The notes under the pieces were generated by a model. It ran no database searches and was not told the DNA's origin. It was given only the letters and a program-made list of their open reading frames with translations. Below are positions 1 through 13,200 of a stretch of 64,000 nt of DNA, piece after piece; positions within the stretch are counted from its first letter, which is position 1; the number at the start of each line of letters is the position of its first letter. Origin of the DNA: Hirsutella rhossiliensis (lineage: Eukaryota; Ascomycota; Sordariomycetes; Hypocreales; Ophiocordycipitaceae); contig NW_025408668.1 in the NCBI RefSeq assembly GCF_020360975.1, positions 6,324,001-6,388,000 on the forward strand, in the 5' to 3' direction. The translations under genes were made by a program, and so were the position numbers.

Positions 1-1923
1 AGAGGAGCTTTAAAGTTAAAGCTTTATAGTATATTATATATTTATAGTACTTAATATTAAGGTAGTAGTAATATAGCGGATAGTCCTATAATAAAGCTAA
101 GTAAGGCGGTTACTTATATTAGGGCTAGTAGTTAGATTCTAAGGCCCTTATTGTATAGAAAATATAAAGGCTTAGGGGCTATAGACCCTTATTATCTAAA
201 GTAGGGCGATATAGCGGCGGCTAGCGATATACTAGGAGTTTATTTAAAAAAGGAAGCGATACTTCGACCTATTTAGCTTAAGGAGCTAATATTTAAAAAC
301 CTAAGATAAAGTAAGTAATTAGTAGTATCGATTATATAAGGTTTGCCTAAGCGCTACTAGGGACGGAGTTAATAGGTAAAGGGAGTACTAGATTAGGGTA
401 TAAACGATAGCGCGGTAGGGATAGCGGACGCTAAGCTAAGTAGATAAAGGTAGCCTAGGAGGCGGGAGAAGGGAGCCTGTCTTTATAGCCGGAACGAGCG
501 CCTAATAAAATAGGTTTAAAGTAAAATCGGAAGGTAAAGGAGATAGGAGCTATAGGCTAAGGACCTAGCGAATATACTAGGCTTTTTAGAGGAAGACTTT
601 ACTATATCTAAAGGTATATAAGTAAAAGCGGAATTTTAGGAAATCAAGGAATTACGTAAGACTATATAATAGAGGGGAAGAAGGAGTATAAGTTAGGATT
701 TTCAACGGAATTTATTAGTAGTATATTAGTATATAGAAGAGGTATTAAAGTTAATAATTCTCTCTCTATCCAATAGCGGACATACTATCTTATATAGATA
801 ATTATAGCTAAACGGAAGAACCTTTCGGGACTAGATTTAGGCTACTATATAGCCCTAAGACTAAGGAATTCCGTGATACCTTAAGTAAGTCTAAAAGTGT
901 CTTAGTTCTACTAATATTCGTGTTTAAAGGAGGTTAGTCGTGCTAGTATTCTTAAGAGGTCTTAGCTAGTATTCTAAGCTAGCTCTATTCCTTCGATTCT
1001 TAATTATACGATAACTAGTAACCCGTTTAATATATAATAATATACTACTTATTAGCTTATATAATTAGGAGAGTATATTATAGCTGCTTTATTTATAGTA
1101 GGAACACCGTTCCTTATACTATAAAAGAGAGATTATTTAATAATTAGATATAGTATATACTAATATCGCTTAAGAAGAAGGTATCGACGGTATAAGACTT
1201 TTACTAGGCGTTTTATAATATAAGCACGTTACTAATATAGATATATATACTATACTACTATAAGCGTATAAGAGAGGAGCTAAGGGAGATTATATAGGAT
1301 CGATAGCTATCTAGCTATATCTTAAAAGGAGGCCGCTTCCTATTCTTATATTAAAGCTACTTTCCTAAGGGCGAGTCTATATTAATATACGCTAAGTATA
1401 GCTAATACTTAGTATATAGGAGTCTATCGCTAGCCGTTTACCTTTATAGTCGCCTTAGCTATAAGTATATATTCCCTAATAAACTTAAGGGACTTACGCT
1501 AGTTAAAGAGAAGCTTATCTTACTAAACTTATATTATAGGTTTATTACGAGGTATAGTATTCTAGGTATCTAGAGGTAGGCTATAAGATACCTAAGGTAT
1601 ATTAAGGGCTATATTATAGTATTTCTAAATAATATTTAGGAGCTAGCGACTAAAGTGCTCCTATACCCCCTTTTATAAGTACTAGATAAGATCTACGTCT
1701 TATAGTAGGGCGCGGAGAAGCTAGCACCGAGCGACCTATTAAGTCTCTTATTAGTAAGGCGGCGGGTAGTCGAGAGGGCTAAGAATTATAGGTAGGAGGG
1801 GGGCAGCAGCGACTAATAGTAAGGGGCCTTATAAAAGGTAAGGGGAGGAGCTAAGGGACTAAAGGTATATAGAAAGTCCTTTCGTTCCTAAGGTATTACT
1901 TATAAAGCATTGCCTATATATTA
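1..1923 (+). mobile_element. Helitron-type relic, 5' end outside window, RIP-mutated
   Basis: No open frame survives. In the + frame through about 1485-1780, reading stops as former Gln or Trp, the translation resembles the N-terminal domain (DUF6570-like) found upstream of the Rep domain in fungal Helitron helicases: a segment like KGYIIVFLNNI-ELATKVL, then a stretch ending in LLVRRRVVERA. This matches the usual order of a GHI-type patch, a short Leu/Pro segment and a basic RR-V-RAL motif. No Rep HxH motif or helicase motif is seen before Gypsy A begins at 1929, so the fragment is cut on the right by that insertion or was already truncated. CA and TG are almost absent from the first 480 bases. 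The family assignment rests on this one domain. Confidence 0.5.
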
Positions 1924-1928
1924 CTAAT

Positions 1929-2185
1929 TATTATAGGCTACGCCCGTAGAAGGCTAAGGTTATACTATAGCGACCGTACCGAAGTTAGGCTAAAGTAGAC
2001 CTACGCACGGGCAGAGCTCGACCCGAACTTAGGCCGAATAGCACCTAAATATAGGTCGAGCTAGGGACTAAGGAAGATAGATAACCGTCGCGACTAGGAT
2101 AGAGTTTTCCTCCTTTCTCCTTAGCTTTAGATAAATAATTATTCGGCCCCGTACTACTATACTAAGTATACGCCGGCCCTTAATA
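1929..2185 (+). repeat. Gypsy A 5' LTR
   Basis: 257 bp, same length as the copy at 8535-8791. The two differ almost only by C/T and G/A changes. It begins TATTATAGGC and ends CCTTAATA, preceded by CTAAT. The sequence just after it (2186 on, TATCTAAAGCTCC) resembles the sequence next to the 5' LTR of element F, so the two Gypsy families may share a primer-binding site. Confidence 0.95.
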
Positions 2186-2199
2186 TATCTAAAGCTCCT

Positions 2200-5100
2200 T
2201 TTAGATAAGGCTATAAAGCCTAGAGAGAGATCGGACTAAAAGGATATAATATAGATATCCTAACGACCTAGAGGAGGGAGAATAGGCCTAAGGACGGCAA
2301 GGAGTAGCAATAGGGGGGCTAGACGCCTGGCTAACGATAGAGTAAGCGATACTCTCGCTATAGGTAAGAGAGGTAGAGATAAGGCATTAAGTAATATAGA
2401 GCTAACTATAGATATAAGAACTAATCGGCTAGATTAAGAGGATATACTAAAGGATAGATAAACCGATATAGATAGGCACGTAGGAGGGGGCTAGGGGCGG
2501 AGTAGGTAGTTTAATACCGCCCTTAGGGGCGACGGGGGGGGCAGCGACGCTTATAACTAAGGGGAAGGTAGTAAGGAAGAATAGCTATAAGAAGCCTCTC
2601 TTAAGCCTAGGAAAATTCGATAGATAACGACGGTACTATACCTTATAGGCACGATATATATAGGAGAAGTACGAGATCGATAAAAAATTCTTCTTAAGCT
2701 TAAGGGAAATCTTCTACCTTATCTATAACTACCTAGACGCTAGGCTATAATAAACGGTCGCTATATACTATAGAATAGGGGCGGAGAGGGGCTACGATTA
2801 AAAGGAATTCCTAAAATACCTTAACTCGATCTACCTTAACGTAGATATCTAGTTACGCGCGGCGGCAGCGATCCGGATAATAAAATAAGGGGAAAGTTAG
2901 ACGTTTATAGCGTTCCTCCCGAAGTTCGAGTAAAGACTCTTTAAGGCTAGGGGCGGGTCCTAGCTATATAATATTTAGATTGTCTTCCTAGAAGGGGCTC
3001 TAGGAATCCGGCTCCGCGAGGCGTTAGCTATAGTCGACCTCCTTATATTAAGCTTCGCCGCCTATACTAATCAGGTAGTATAAATAGCGGCTAAGCTAGA
3101 GAGGGTCTAGTAAGTAAGATAACCCCCTTTAAACTAAAGGAGACTAGCGGATATATACCCCTAGGAAAGGAAGGTTAAAGATAGGGATACCCTAAGAACT
3201 AGTATTAATGCCCTAGATAGATAAAGGGAGGGGTAGAGCTAGCTAGAGAACTAGATATACTTTAACTACGGAGTTAAAGGATATATCGCGCTCTATTATA
3301 AAAAGAGGAGATAGGAACCCTAGAGGGCGGGCGCAATAAAGGAAGAGAGGGACGCCGAGGATAATAACGACTTAGAAAAAGGGGAACCCTAGCGTAAAGT
3401 CGGGCGCTAAGGGTAAAAGAGAAATAGTAAGAAGCTTAGAAGTTAATAAGGGACTATCTTACGCTAAGCTTAGTAACGCTAAGGGTAAGTATTAATAGGA
3501 AGAAGGGACTTAACGCGCTTATAGATACCGGCTATAATTACTATACTATAGTAAGCGAGAGGGTAGTAAAGAAGCTATAGATACCTCTTACTAATAGGAA
3601 GGGAAGATAACTAAGGCCGTTCTTAAAAGATACTCTAGGCCTATAAATAAAAGGAATTATAGTATTTAAGATAGATATTAACGGCTATATAGAGTAGACC
3701 TTTATATATATAGTCCTTAAGCTAAGCTACGACGTATTCCTAGGAAGGCTATAGATAAAGAAGAACTAAGTAATATATAACGTAGTAAGGGATCGGATTT
3801 AGCACGGTAAGGCTAAGATCTAGATTAACCTATAAGGATCGGAAGTAATAAGGAGGGTAGAATAGATCTAAGGGGCAAAGATCGTTAGCGCGGTAGTATT
3901 TATAGCAGAATATTAAAGGGAGAGGGCGGTAAAGGATAATAAGGAAAGGTAGAGGATAGTCGATATTTAAGCGATTATAATAAAGGATATAGAGAGAGCA
4001 CTTTAGCTAAAGACGGCGGTAGACCTAGCGGACTACGTCCTAAAGTAGGCGCTAGATATATACCTAGACCTCTTTATACTAAAGAAGGCTTTAAAGATAC
4101 CCCTATATAGGCTAAGGGTAGACTATAAGATTAACTTAATACTAAATAAAGATAGGGTAGAGCCCCCCCTACTATAGGGACCCCTCTACGATTTATTAAG
4201 GGAGGAACTCTTAGTACTAAGAAAGACCTTAAGCGAGCTAATAAAGGTAAACTTAATCCGCCTAAGTAGCTCCTCGGCCGCGGCCCTAGTACTCTTTACC
4301 TAAAAGTTAGATAGTCGCTTACGATTTTACTACGACTACTAAGCCCTAAACGCGATTATAAAAAGGGATAGGTACGCGCTACCCTTAATTATAGAGATAC
4401 TATAGATACTTATAAAGGTAAAGTAGTTTATAAAGCTCGACGTCGTAGCGGCGTTTTATAAGATCTAGATAGTAGAGGGCTATAAGTTTAAGATAGCCTT
4501 TTAGATAAGGTTCGGATTATTTAAGTAGTAGGTATACCTATTTAGCTTAATAGGGACGCTAGCTACCTTCTAACGATATATTAATAAGGTACTAAGGGAG
4601 TACCTATATAAGTTTATTATAGCGTATATAGACGATATCTTAATCTACTTATTAAGGTCTCTCTAAGACTATTAAGAGAAGGTAGTAAGGGTACTTTAAA
4701 AGCTATAAAAGGTAGGCCTAATATTAAACCTAAGGAAGTATAACTTTATAACGAAGGAGGTTAAGTACCTAAGCTTTATTATATAAGTAGGGGGTAAGGT
4801 TCGATACGACCTAGAGAAGATCTAGGTAATACGGACGTAGTAGGCACCCTAGAACGTAAGGGGAGTCTAGAGCTTCCTTAGCTTCGTAAACTACTACTAG
4901 GCCTTTATACTACTTTATATAGAGGTATCGGTATACTTAGACGGCCTTTATAAGAAGGGCGCGATCTTTAAGTAGATAGATAAGTACTAAGTAGCGTTTA
5001 AGTTTATCTAGAACGCCTTTTATAACGCCCTAGTACTATAACTCTATAACCTAAAAAGAGAAATATACCTAGAGGCAGACTATTCCGGATACGCGATAGG

Positions 5101-7275
5101 GGGGGCGCTAATATAGGTAGGGCTAAACGGTATACGATACCTAGTAGGATTCTTCTTAAAGAGACTAAACCTAGTAGAGTATAACTACCTAATCTACGAT
5201 AAGGAGATACTTATAATTATATAGTACTTAGACTTTTAAGGAGTAAAACTCTAGAACGTGCCTACCTTTATAGTACTAACCGACTATAATAACCTAAGGT
5301 ACTTTATAATAAAGAAGAAGTTAAACGAGAGATAAAGCTAATAGGCGATAGAGCTTATATCCTATAACTTTATACTAAAGTTCTTGCTAGGGAGGCTAGC
5401 GGCGGTGCCTAACGCGCTATCCCGCTAAGAGTAAGATCGGCCGGCGGGCGAAACGGATAAAAGGGAGATAGGGCGGGTAGTCTAGATAATTCTAGAGACT
5501 ATATACCCGCGGGGCCGCTTAGTCCTTACTAGGGGCTAATACGCTAACTTACCGGGACGCTTAGCCTAAGATATAGCGGTAGTAGCGGCGCTATAGGTAA
5601 GTAAAGGAAGGGTAGGCGCGATAGCGTACGTTAGCGGAGCGGGGGGGCCCGTTAAACGACCTAAGGAGGAGGCGAATAGGGGCGATAACTAACTAGAACT
5701 CGACCTAAACTTAGGCCGAAATATACCCTAGGAATAGGCTAACCCTATACTAGTATTCGATAACTAAGAGCTATAGAAGAAATAGATAAAGGCGCTAGGG
5801 AAAGATAAGGAATACTAAGTAGTATTCTAAGTAGTACGTAAAGGGGAGAGATCGCTAGTACCGAAATAGTAGCTAAAGGTATAGCTAAGTAAATATATAA
5901 TCGACGTCGGGAGACGGTTACGCTTTTAAGAGAGGCTATAGGTACTAGGGAAACTAAAGTACGATAAAGGAGAGAGGGGCGAGGAATAGGATATACTTTA
6001 AGTATAGATAGCCTAATAAACGTATAACTTAACGGCGGTAGGATACCTAGGGAGAGAGGGGACCCTAGTAATACTAGCCTAAGAATTCTTCTAGCCTAGC
6101 TAGTTAGCGATAGTAAGGCGGCTCGTCGCGAACTATAGACTATATAGGAAGGGGTATATATTAAGGTAACTTTAAAAGGGACCCTTAAAGCCCCTACTAC
6201 CGCTATCTTAACTATTTATATACCTATTAATAGACTTTATAGTCGAACTACCGCTAACTAAGATAAAAGGCGTAAGGTACCTTTAAGTAATTATAGACCG
6301 GCTAATAAAGGCGGTAACGCTTAAAGCGATACTAATAATAGGGGTAGTAGTATACGTAACGAGATTCCTTTAAGCTTACTTCTACTTTTATAGGATACTA
6401 AGGTTAATTATATTAGATAAAGGGATAAACTAAATAGAAAGCTTCTAAAGGGAGTTCTATAAATAAATAAGAGTATAAAGGAAGTTAAGTTTAGTATACT
6501 ACCTACAAATAGATAGGTCGACCGAGCGCGTAAACTAAGAAGTATAGGCATACCTTTAGGCGTATATCTACTATAGCTAGGACGACTAGGGAGCGTAGCT
6601 ACTATACGTATAAGCCGTACTTAATAACCGCGTAGCGTCGATAACGGGCGTAAGCCCGTTCTTCGCGATATATAGATATAATATTAAGCCGGTCTAAATA
6701 GCGAGGGAGGAGGGGCCGCTAGTACTAGAAGTAAGGGGGGCGAGAGAGCTCGCTTAAAGGATAAGAGAGGTAACCGACTTCCTATAAACCGCTATTATTA
6801 TAGCGTAGGTAAGATAAGAGGAAACAGCGAACTAAAAGAGAGCCCTAGTAAAGAGGTTTAAGGTAAGCGATAAGGTATAAGTAGATATAGCTAAATATAT
6901 AACTAACCGGCTATATAGGAAGCTCGACTAGCTATACTAAAAGTATACTATAACGAAGGTAGTAAGCCTATATATAGTAGAGCTTAATATACTAAGGAGG
7001 GTATATAAGAGGCTCTACGTAGAATTCCTTTACTAGGCGGTAGAGAACCTATTACTTAGATAGGTAGTCGACAACTACTAACCGCTACTAGTAATCGGGG
7101 AGGATAACGAGCCTAAATATATCGTCGAAGAGATCTAGCGAGCGCGGTAAAAGTAGAGGGGGAGGGGCAGATAGCAATAGGTACTCGTAAAATAGTAAGG
7201 GTATATAAACCTATCGTAGTACCCGCTAGACGACTTTTAAGAGACGTAAGCCTTAGAGGGATTTAAGAGATAGTA
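2200..7275 (+). pseudogene. Gypsy A gag-pol, destroyed by RIP
   Basis: Frames are full of TAA and TAG where Gln or Trp stood. Landmarks in order: a gag zinc knuckle at 3258-3299, where TAC and TAT replace the Cys codons of CX2CX4HX4C; the protease active site ALIDTG at 3515-3532; the reverse transcriptase YIDD at 4624-4635; RNase H (E-A-D-Y-S-G at about 5072-5089, then a YNYLIYDKE segment near 5170-5200); an integrase zinc-binding segment near 6010-6140; and an integrase core with Asp at 6233, Asp at 6416-6418 and Glu at 6524-6526. The spacing is exactly DD35E. A KLD...KYTITKVV segment near 6920-6960 precedes the chromodomain at about 7105-7250 (YIVEEI at its start, GYINLS-YPLDDF at its end). 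Several catalytic codons survive, but no product is possible. Confidence 0.92.
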
Positions 7276-8534
7276 GGGAAACGTAAGGGAGAACGATAGA
7301 GGAAGGGCGAGAGAAAGGGATAAAAAGGAGGGTAGAAGATAAGGAAGGGGAAATAAAGGATAGAAGGGGGAGAAAAAGAAGGAGGTAGGAGATAAGAGAC
7401 GCTTATTAAAGAATAAGGAAAAGATAAAGAAGAACTATAGTATTAAAGGGAAATAATAAAAAATAGATAAGGGATAGATATAAGATAGATAGCGATAAAA
7501 GATAAATAAGGATAAGGATAAGGGTAAGATATAATAAGATAAGATATAAATATAGTAGGATATACTAAGGATACTAACTTAATTTTAACCGACTATAGAC
7601 GCCCCCTAACTACCGCTTAATTACTCTAAGATATTAAGGTACGTCTAGGCCTAGCGTATAGATATAGTAGCGCGGGTAAGCTTAGTATACTAAAACGATA
7701 GTTAAAGATAAATAGTAGGATAAGGTTAAAAGGGGAACGGAGTATATATATAAAGGTCGCTCTAGTAGTTATTAAACGTCCTTTAAGATATATAGTCTTA
7801 GAGGGCGTTAGTAGCGGCGATTATATCCCCGATATACTACTATTATATTAGCGTCCTATTAAATAAAGTTAAGGGAGAGTAATAGATAGAAAGGTAGCGT
7901 AATCTAGTATAGGTATAGGTAAAGTAGTTATAAGCACGCGGCGACGCTTAATTCTAATAGGTACTATATTACGTCTTAACGCTCGGCGATATTATTTAGC
8001 CTATATAGGCGAGATAGGGTAGCCGCTATATAGTAGTACTATAGGTCGCGCTACGCTTACTAAGAGATATAGGCGGACGCGTCGACTAGCGTAAAGGCGG
8101 TAGAGTATAGTTGCCCGGCGTGCTAGGAGGCGGGGTGCTACTACGCGGAGTAGAGAAGCCGGCGGGCGTACGAGGGCCCGTAGTAGTTATAATATAGCGC
8201 GGCGCGGCAATAGAAGTTAGGTAAATTAGGGGCGCGCGCGCGGAGGGAGTAAAGCTTAAAGGAGGAAAAAGAAAGGAAGAGGGAGAGGGGATAAAAGAGG
8301 GGTATTTATACGCGGCGGGGCACGCGTATAGTTAGTAAGGTATAGGGGTATATAAGCAGAGGAGGGAAGGAGAGGGCGGAACGGGCGTATAAAAGGGCGG
8401 GGTATAGAGGGATAAGGCGAGCGTAAGGCGGAAGGAAGCAACCGCGCGCGCCGAGAAAAGGGGGATAGCGATAACGGAAAGGCAGTAAGAGAGGAACGGG
8501 AGCACTACCGATAAGAAGGGGAGAGCGGGGGTAG
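7276..8534 (+). other. Gypsy A 3' non-Pol region
   Basis: About 1.25 kb lies between the chromodomain and the 3' LTR, long for a Ty3/Gypsy element. The first part (about 7260-7460) is extremely purine-rich on the + strand. The rest (7560-8510) has mixed composition with GC-rich patches (8140-8260) and no recognisable domain on either strand. It could be a long 3' UTR or a lost extra reading frame. Confidence 0.5.
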
Positions 8535-8791
8535 TATTATAGGCTACGCTTATAGAAGGCTAAGGTTATACTATAGCGACCGCACTAAAGTTAGGCCGAA
8601 GTAGACCTATATATAGGCAGAGCTCGACCTAAACTTAGGCCGAATAGTACTTAAATATAGGTCGAGCTAGGGACTAAGGAAGATAGATAACTATTACGAC
8701 TAAGATAGAGTTTTCCTTCTTTCTCCTTAGCTTTAAATAAATAATTATTCGGCCCTATACTATTATACTAAGTATACGCTAGCCCTTAATA
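8535..8791 (+). repeat. Gypsy A 3' LTR
   Basis: 257 bp, matching 1929-2185 end to end and followed by the target duplication CTAAT (8792-8796). It carries more CpA to TpA changes than the 5' copy, for example around 8545-8640. Confidence 0.95.
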
Positions 8792-8796
8792 CTAAT

Positions 8797-9795
8797 AAAC
8801 CTATACTATATAAGATTAGTTATATAACTATATATAGCTATATATAAGGGAAAGTTCCTTTAAGGTTATAATTTTAGTAAAGAAAAGATTATTTAGCGAT
8901 TAATAGTTATATATTAATATCTCCTAAGAAATATATTAGAACTATAGTAATATACTCTATAATTTTTTTTAATGTTTAGGGAAGATTCTATAATAAAAAA
9001 GACCGAAATAACTAACTACTCTATATATATTTATTATTATAGTAGAAATAAGTAAAGATCGCGCGATATTATAGATTATACCTTTAATCTTACTAAAGAA
9101 GAATAAAAAGCTTAGATTAGTATCGCTTAAGCGGTTCTAAGGTAACCGACGTTATATTAAACGTTACCTCCTAGAATCCTATATAGGTAGATCGGAATAA
9201 ATTAGAGCTACTAAAGACCTTAAGATATCTAGTTAGCACTTAATATTCTTCGTTACTTAGGGTTTTATACTATTATTTATCTAGCTTTATACCGTTTACG
9301 ACTCTAATAATAAGTCTACTTATCTTCCGCGGGCTAGCTAACGATAATAGTTTTATATCCGCTATAGCTATAGAGGCCTTAAGGACCTAAGACGTATAAG
9401 TCTTAGTATCTTTTAAACCTAGTACCGCGATAACTTATAAGCGTAAAAGAATAACCTAGGGTAGTTATTAATTTAATTGTATTAATTTCGTAGTTATATT
9501 AGGTTATATTAATAGCTTAATTATTATTTTACCCGTAGAGTTAAACTACCTTATCCGCGGATTAAATTAATAGCGTTAAGTTAAAGAGGTTAAGCTATCT
9601 ATACTTACTAAGGCCCCTAGCGCCTAATCCTCTAGGCATAAAGGTTCCTCCTCGTCCTACTATATTATACTACTTTTAATCTCTCTTAATATATTAATTA
9701 ACGAATCTATAGCCTCGATTAGCCTATTTCGCACCTTGGACCTTAACGTCTATATAACCCTTATTATACTAGCTTCTAGTCGAGCCCGTAGTAGT
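8797..9795. other. Anonymous RIP-mutated spacer
   Basis: About 1 kb between Gypsy A and Copia G0. No LTR, domain or RNA gene is recognised. CpA and TpG are strongly depleted, so the sequence was probably once duplicated. A CGCGGATTAAATTAA motif at about 9556-9570 recurs at about 16413-16427, on the other side of G0. Confidence 0.5.
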
Positions 9796-9800
9796 AAAAC

Positions 9801-10277
9801 TATCGCAAAGCGTAGCCTAATTTCGTAGTTCTCGGAGATATCCCTTAGTATAAGGGACCTAGGAAGCTAAAAAACAGGTTTTAAGGAAGGAGCTAAAAGG
9901 AGGTATAGAAAGGAGGGTAAGGGTAAGAGGGGAAGTAGAAGTAGCGATAGCTTCCTATAAAAGTAGCAAAAGATAAGACGGATATACCGGCAACGGCTAG
10001 AAAGGAGGGGGAAAACCGGTAAAAAGCTTAGTAGTCGAAAGGATATTAGTAGCTTCTTTAAGTAGGATCTTCTTTATTAATCGAGATACTAGACGGGTAT
10101 AAAGAGGGGCGTTAGATAGAGGAAAGAAGGATAATTAAGGCAATATAATAATTACTCCCCTACCGCAATTACTGCTCCCGTAAGAATTAAATCTCTCTAC
10201 CCTGCCTATCCGACCCCTTATATTTAATTTTACCTTCGTGTATTTTATATATACTTCTTATATCTCCCTTCGCGAGA
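9801..10277 (+). repeat. Copia G0 5' LTR
   Basis: 477 bp, starting TATCGCAAAG (TG changed to TA by RIP) and ending CTTCGCGAGA. The initiator-tRNA-type primer-binding site follows immediately. Confidence 0.93.
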
Positions 10278-10294
10278 GTTATAAGCCTAGGAGG
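10278..10294 (+). promoter_or_regulatory. Copia G0 primer-binding site (initiator tRNA-Met half type)
   Basis: The 17 bases next to the LTR read GTTATAAGCCTAGGAGG. Reverting one TpA to TpG gives GTTATGAGCCT, the complement of an initiator tRNA-Met anticodon arm including the CAT anticodon. It starts opposite C39, the 3' end of the cleaved tRNA half that primes Drosophila copia. The same site flanks the 5' LTRs of G1, G2 and the TRIM. Confidence 0.75.
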
Positions 10295-10299
10295 AATAG

Positions 10300-13200
10300 A
10301 ATTCCTATACCTTCCGGCTGTTATAAAAGGCACCTTTCTTATATCCCTCGTAGCTTCCTTTTACCCCTCTTACTAGAAAAGCCGATTTTTAACCGACTTT
10401 TCTACCTTTCCCCGTAATAATAACGAAAATCGACTCCTCTACCGTCCCTACGGTCTATAGGACGATTCTTATAGAGCCCTAAGATTAGGATAAGTAGGTA
10501 AAGGAGCTACGAGCTCGTATAGATAGAACTATCTATAATTTAGTCTTCTTTAATAAGTAGGACCCTCTCGAGCCCCCTCTTCGTCCTAGGGCAACGGAAT
10601 TTATAGAGGGAGCATCCCTCTTCTCCGAGCTAACATCCGTATAGCAGAGAGCTTTTTCTACTACCTTAGGTAACTACGAGAGTCACCGTAAGGAATACCT
10701 TTACGAGCGAAGCTGCTAACTACCGCACGTATAGTAATAACGGAATCCGTTAGTGCCGTAAAGCTAATTACTCTTCGAGAGGAAGAGACTCCTAGGTAGT
10801 AGCTTTTAAAGCTCGAGACCTTAATAGCGCCCTCGAGAGGTTATATAACTAACCGTATTAGGAAGGCCTATACGGCCTACCTAGGAGCTTTTTCTACTAG
10901 GAACCTACTAGCTTCTTCGTAGCTAGCTAAGGAGGAAGAAATCCTTAAGAAAGCTAACTAATACTTCCTTATAGAAGCTCTTTCCGGCTAGTAGCTACGG
11001 GATATATCTCTACTAATAAAGCCTATTAGTAACGGTTACTTAACTATCTTTCGAGAAGCTAGCTAGGAACTAGACGAAGAGGCTGCTAGAGTATAATAGT
11101 AAGCAGTCTTATTCCTTTATAGCTAGCACTCGACCTAGACGGCTCGACCTGCTGCCCCTATAGCTACTGCAGCCCCTATTACTGCGGTTCCCGCTACTGC
11201 TGCTACGGCTGTTGCCCCTCCGGCTCTACCTCCCTTAAGAGCCTTAACACCGTCTTTAACGGCTGCCCCGGTCCCGGCCACGGCTTCGTATCTTGCTCCG
11301 GGGCCGGCCCCGGCCCCGTTAGTTAGACCGGCCTAACTAGTCCCTTAATAGACCTTTTAGTCCGTTAGTCGAAAAATTAGGGAACTAGTCGAAATCGAAC
11401 CTCTTCGTTAAAATTAATAATAAGGGGTAAAAAGGGGAGGTTTTTAAGCAGACCTTCTAGATCGGGATAAGAATTCCTCGAAGAAACGAAAGACTAGGCG
11501 AAACGGCTGCCTAGCCTATAAATCCCTAGGCTATCGATTATTATAATACTAGTAGGTCTTCGAGGAAAACCGACCTAAAGGATTTAACCTTTTAAAGAGG
11601 CTATAAGAAACGATATAATAGTCTCTTAAGGAGGATCCCTCGTTATAGAAGAAAATAGATAAGATTCGGGTTACTAAGAAATAGCAACTAACGCCGCTAC
11701 CTTTATTCGAGCCGTAAATTTAAGGAAAAATCGTTAGTATAGCAAATCCGGCCTTCGTCTTCCCTACGGATTAATAAGGCTAAGACTAACCGTTAGAACC
11801 CTCCGACTATCCCCTACGAAAATCAGCTATCCTTAACTCTAGTGCTTCCCTTAATATCTATAATATACTCTTACGATTCCGGTCCTTTAAGAAGGCACGA
11901 AGGGAATATCTTATTACTAGGGAATTAACCGTATAGATAGAGGGATATAGAAGGGTGAATTTTACGATAAAATTACCTAATGGGACTATACGAATTCTTC
12001 GACGAAAAAGGGTAGCTTTTTACCCTTAATTTTTAACGAGCCTAATTTCCTTCCGCCTTCTTCGAGAGGAAGGAATCTTCTAGGATACAACGTCTAAGCC
12101 TACGAGGCTAGTCTAGAAGAATTAGACTATTAGGCTTATCGAGGAGAAATTCGGTTAATTTATTCTCGAATTCCGACCTATCCTTAGGAAGGAATCTTTC
12201 GAGAAGTTAGCTTTCCCTGCTCGAAGGAGGGTAGGTTTAAAGGACCCTCTTCCGGCAGCCTAAGGAGACGGTCTTCTTTAGCACGCACGACTTAGTTACC
12301 CGGGCCCCCTAGCTTTATATAAGCTAGGACAATAATAGGGCGTACGAATAAGGGGCCTAAAGACCGTTAAATGCGAATACTACGGCTAAGGAAAGACTAG
12401 GAGACGAATTTCTAGACGAACGCCTTTACGGCCGGACCAGCCGTGTAAGGAAATTTAGGTCGACTAGACCGACGTCTCTAGGGATTAGGAAAGCTTCGTT
12501 AAGGTAATGTTTTTTATAGACGCCTTTTTAGGGATAGTTTCCCCCTATTTCTTACGGACCTACCTAAGTAAGTATAACTAGTCTACCCTCTAGGACTTCG
12601 TTAACTAGATAAAATCCTACTTTAGCTACGAGGTAAAGAAGATACGGTTTAATAGAGAGCTATTTATAAAGGATATCTTAAATTAGCTTCGAAAAAGGGG
12701 CATTTTAACCCTCCTATTAGCACTAAATACCTAGGCCTAGAACGGAGGGGTAGAAAGATTAGGGGCTGCTATAATAGAAAGGGCCCGTACGATAAGACTT
12801 ACTATAAGGCTTCTATACGACCTTTAGAGAGAAGTCGTTAAGACCGCCTATTACCTTTAGAACCGGACCCCTAGGGACCCTAAGGACCCTAGGGAACTAA
12901 ACTAAGGAATAGACTAGAAATCCCCCCTTAAGCTTTTTACGAAGAAGAGGGCCTCGCTAGCCTACCTTTATGCCTATAGCTATAAGGCATACGCAATAAC
13001 TGCCGATATATAGCTAAAAAGGAAGAAGAAAAGAAAGCTTAATCCGAGAGCCTTTATTAGTTACCTCGTTAGTTATAATTCTACGAATATCTTCCGGATC
13101 TAGATTCCTCTTCTACGGAAGGTTATTTCGACTAGGGATATAATTTTCGACGAATCTAGCTTCTTTAACGGAAAGAGGGATTAATAGCCCCTCTTACTCT

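Larger units (their letters stand above)
1929..8791 (+). mobile_element. Ty3/Gypsy chromovirus A, full length, RIP-dead
   Basis: A complete LTR retrotransposon bounded by two 257-bp LTRs and a perfect 5-bp target duplication CTAAT (1924-1928 and 8792-8796). Internal order is gag, protease, reverse transcriptase, RNase H, integrase, chromodomain, which is the Ty3/Gypsy order. The LTR ends read TA...TA, as expected if TG...CA was hit by RIP on both sides. A purine-rich stretch (about 8513-8534) before the 3' LTR is the likely polypurine tract. Its C-terminal Pol region resembles that of element H at the right end of the window, so A and H are probably related lineages, one mutated and one intact in base composition. 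Confidence 0.95.

Noticed and set aside
1..1923. Gypsy or Copia origin for the first 1.9 kb
   Set aside because: No RT, integrase or zinc knuckle in any frame after treating stops as Gln or Trp; the only domain resemblance is Helitron-type.
8256..8441. Minus-strand frame in the 3' region of Gypsy A
   Set aside because: Low-complexity Pro/Leu/Ser-rich translation of purine-rich RIP-mutated sequence; no start context or family.
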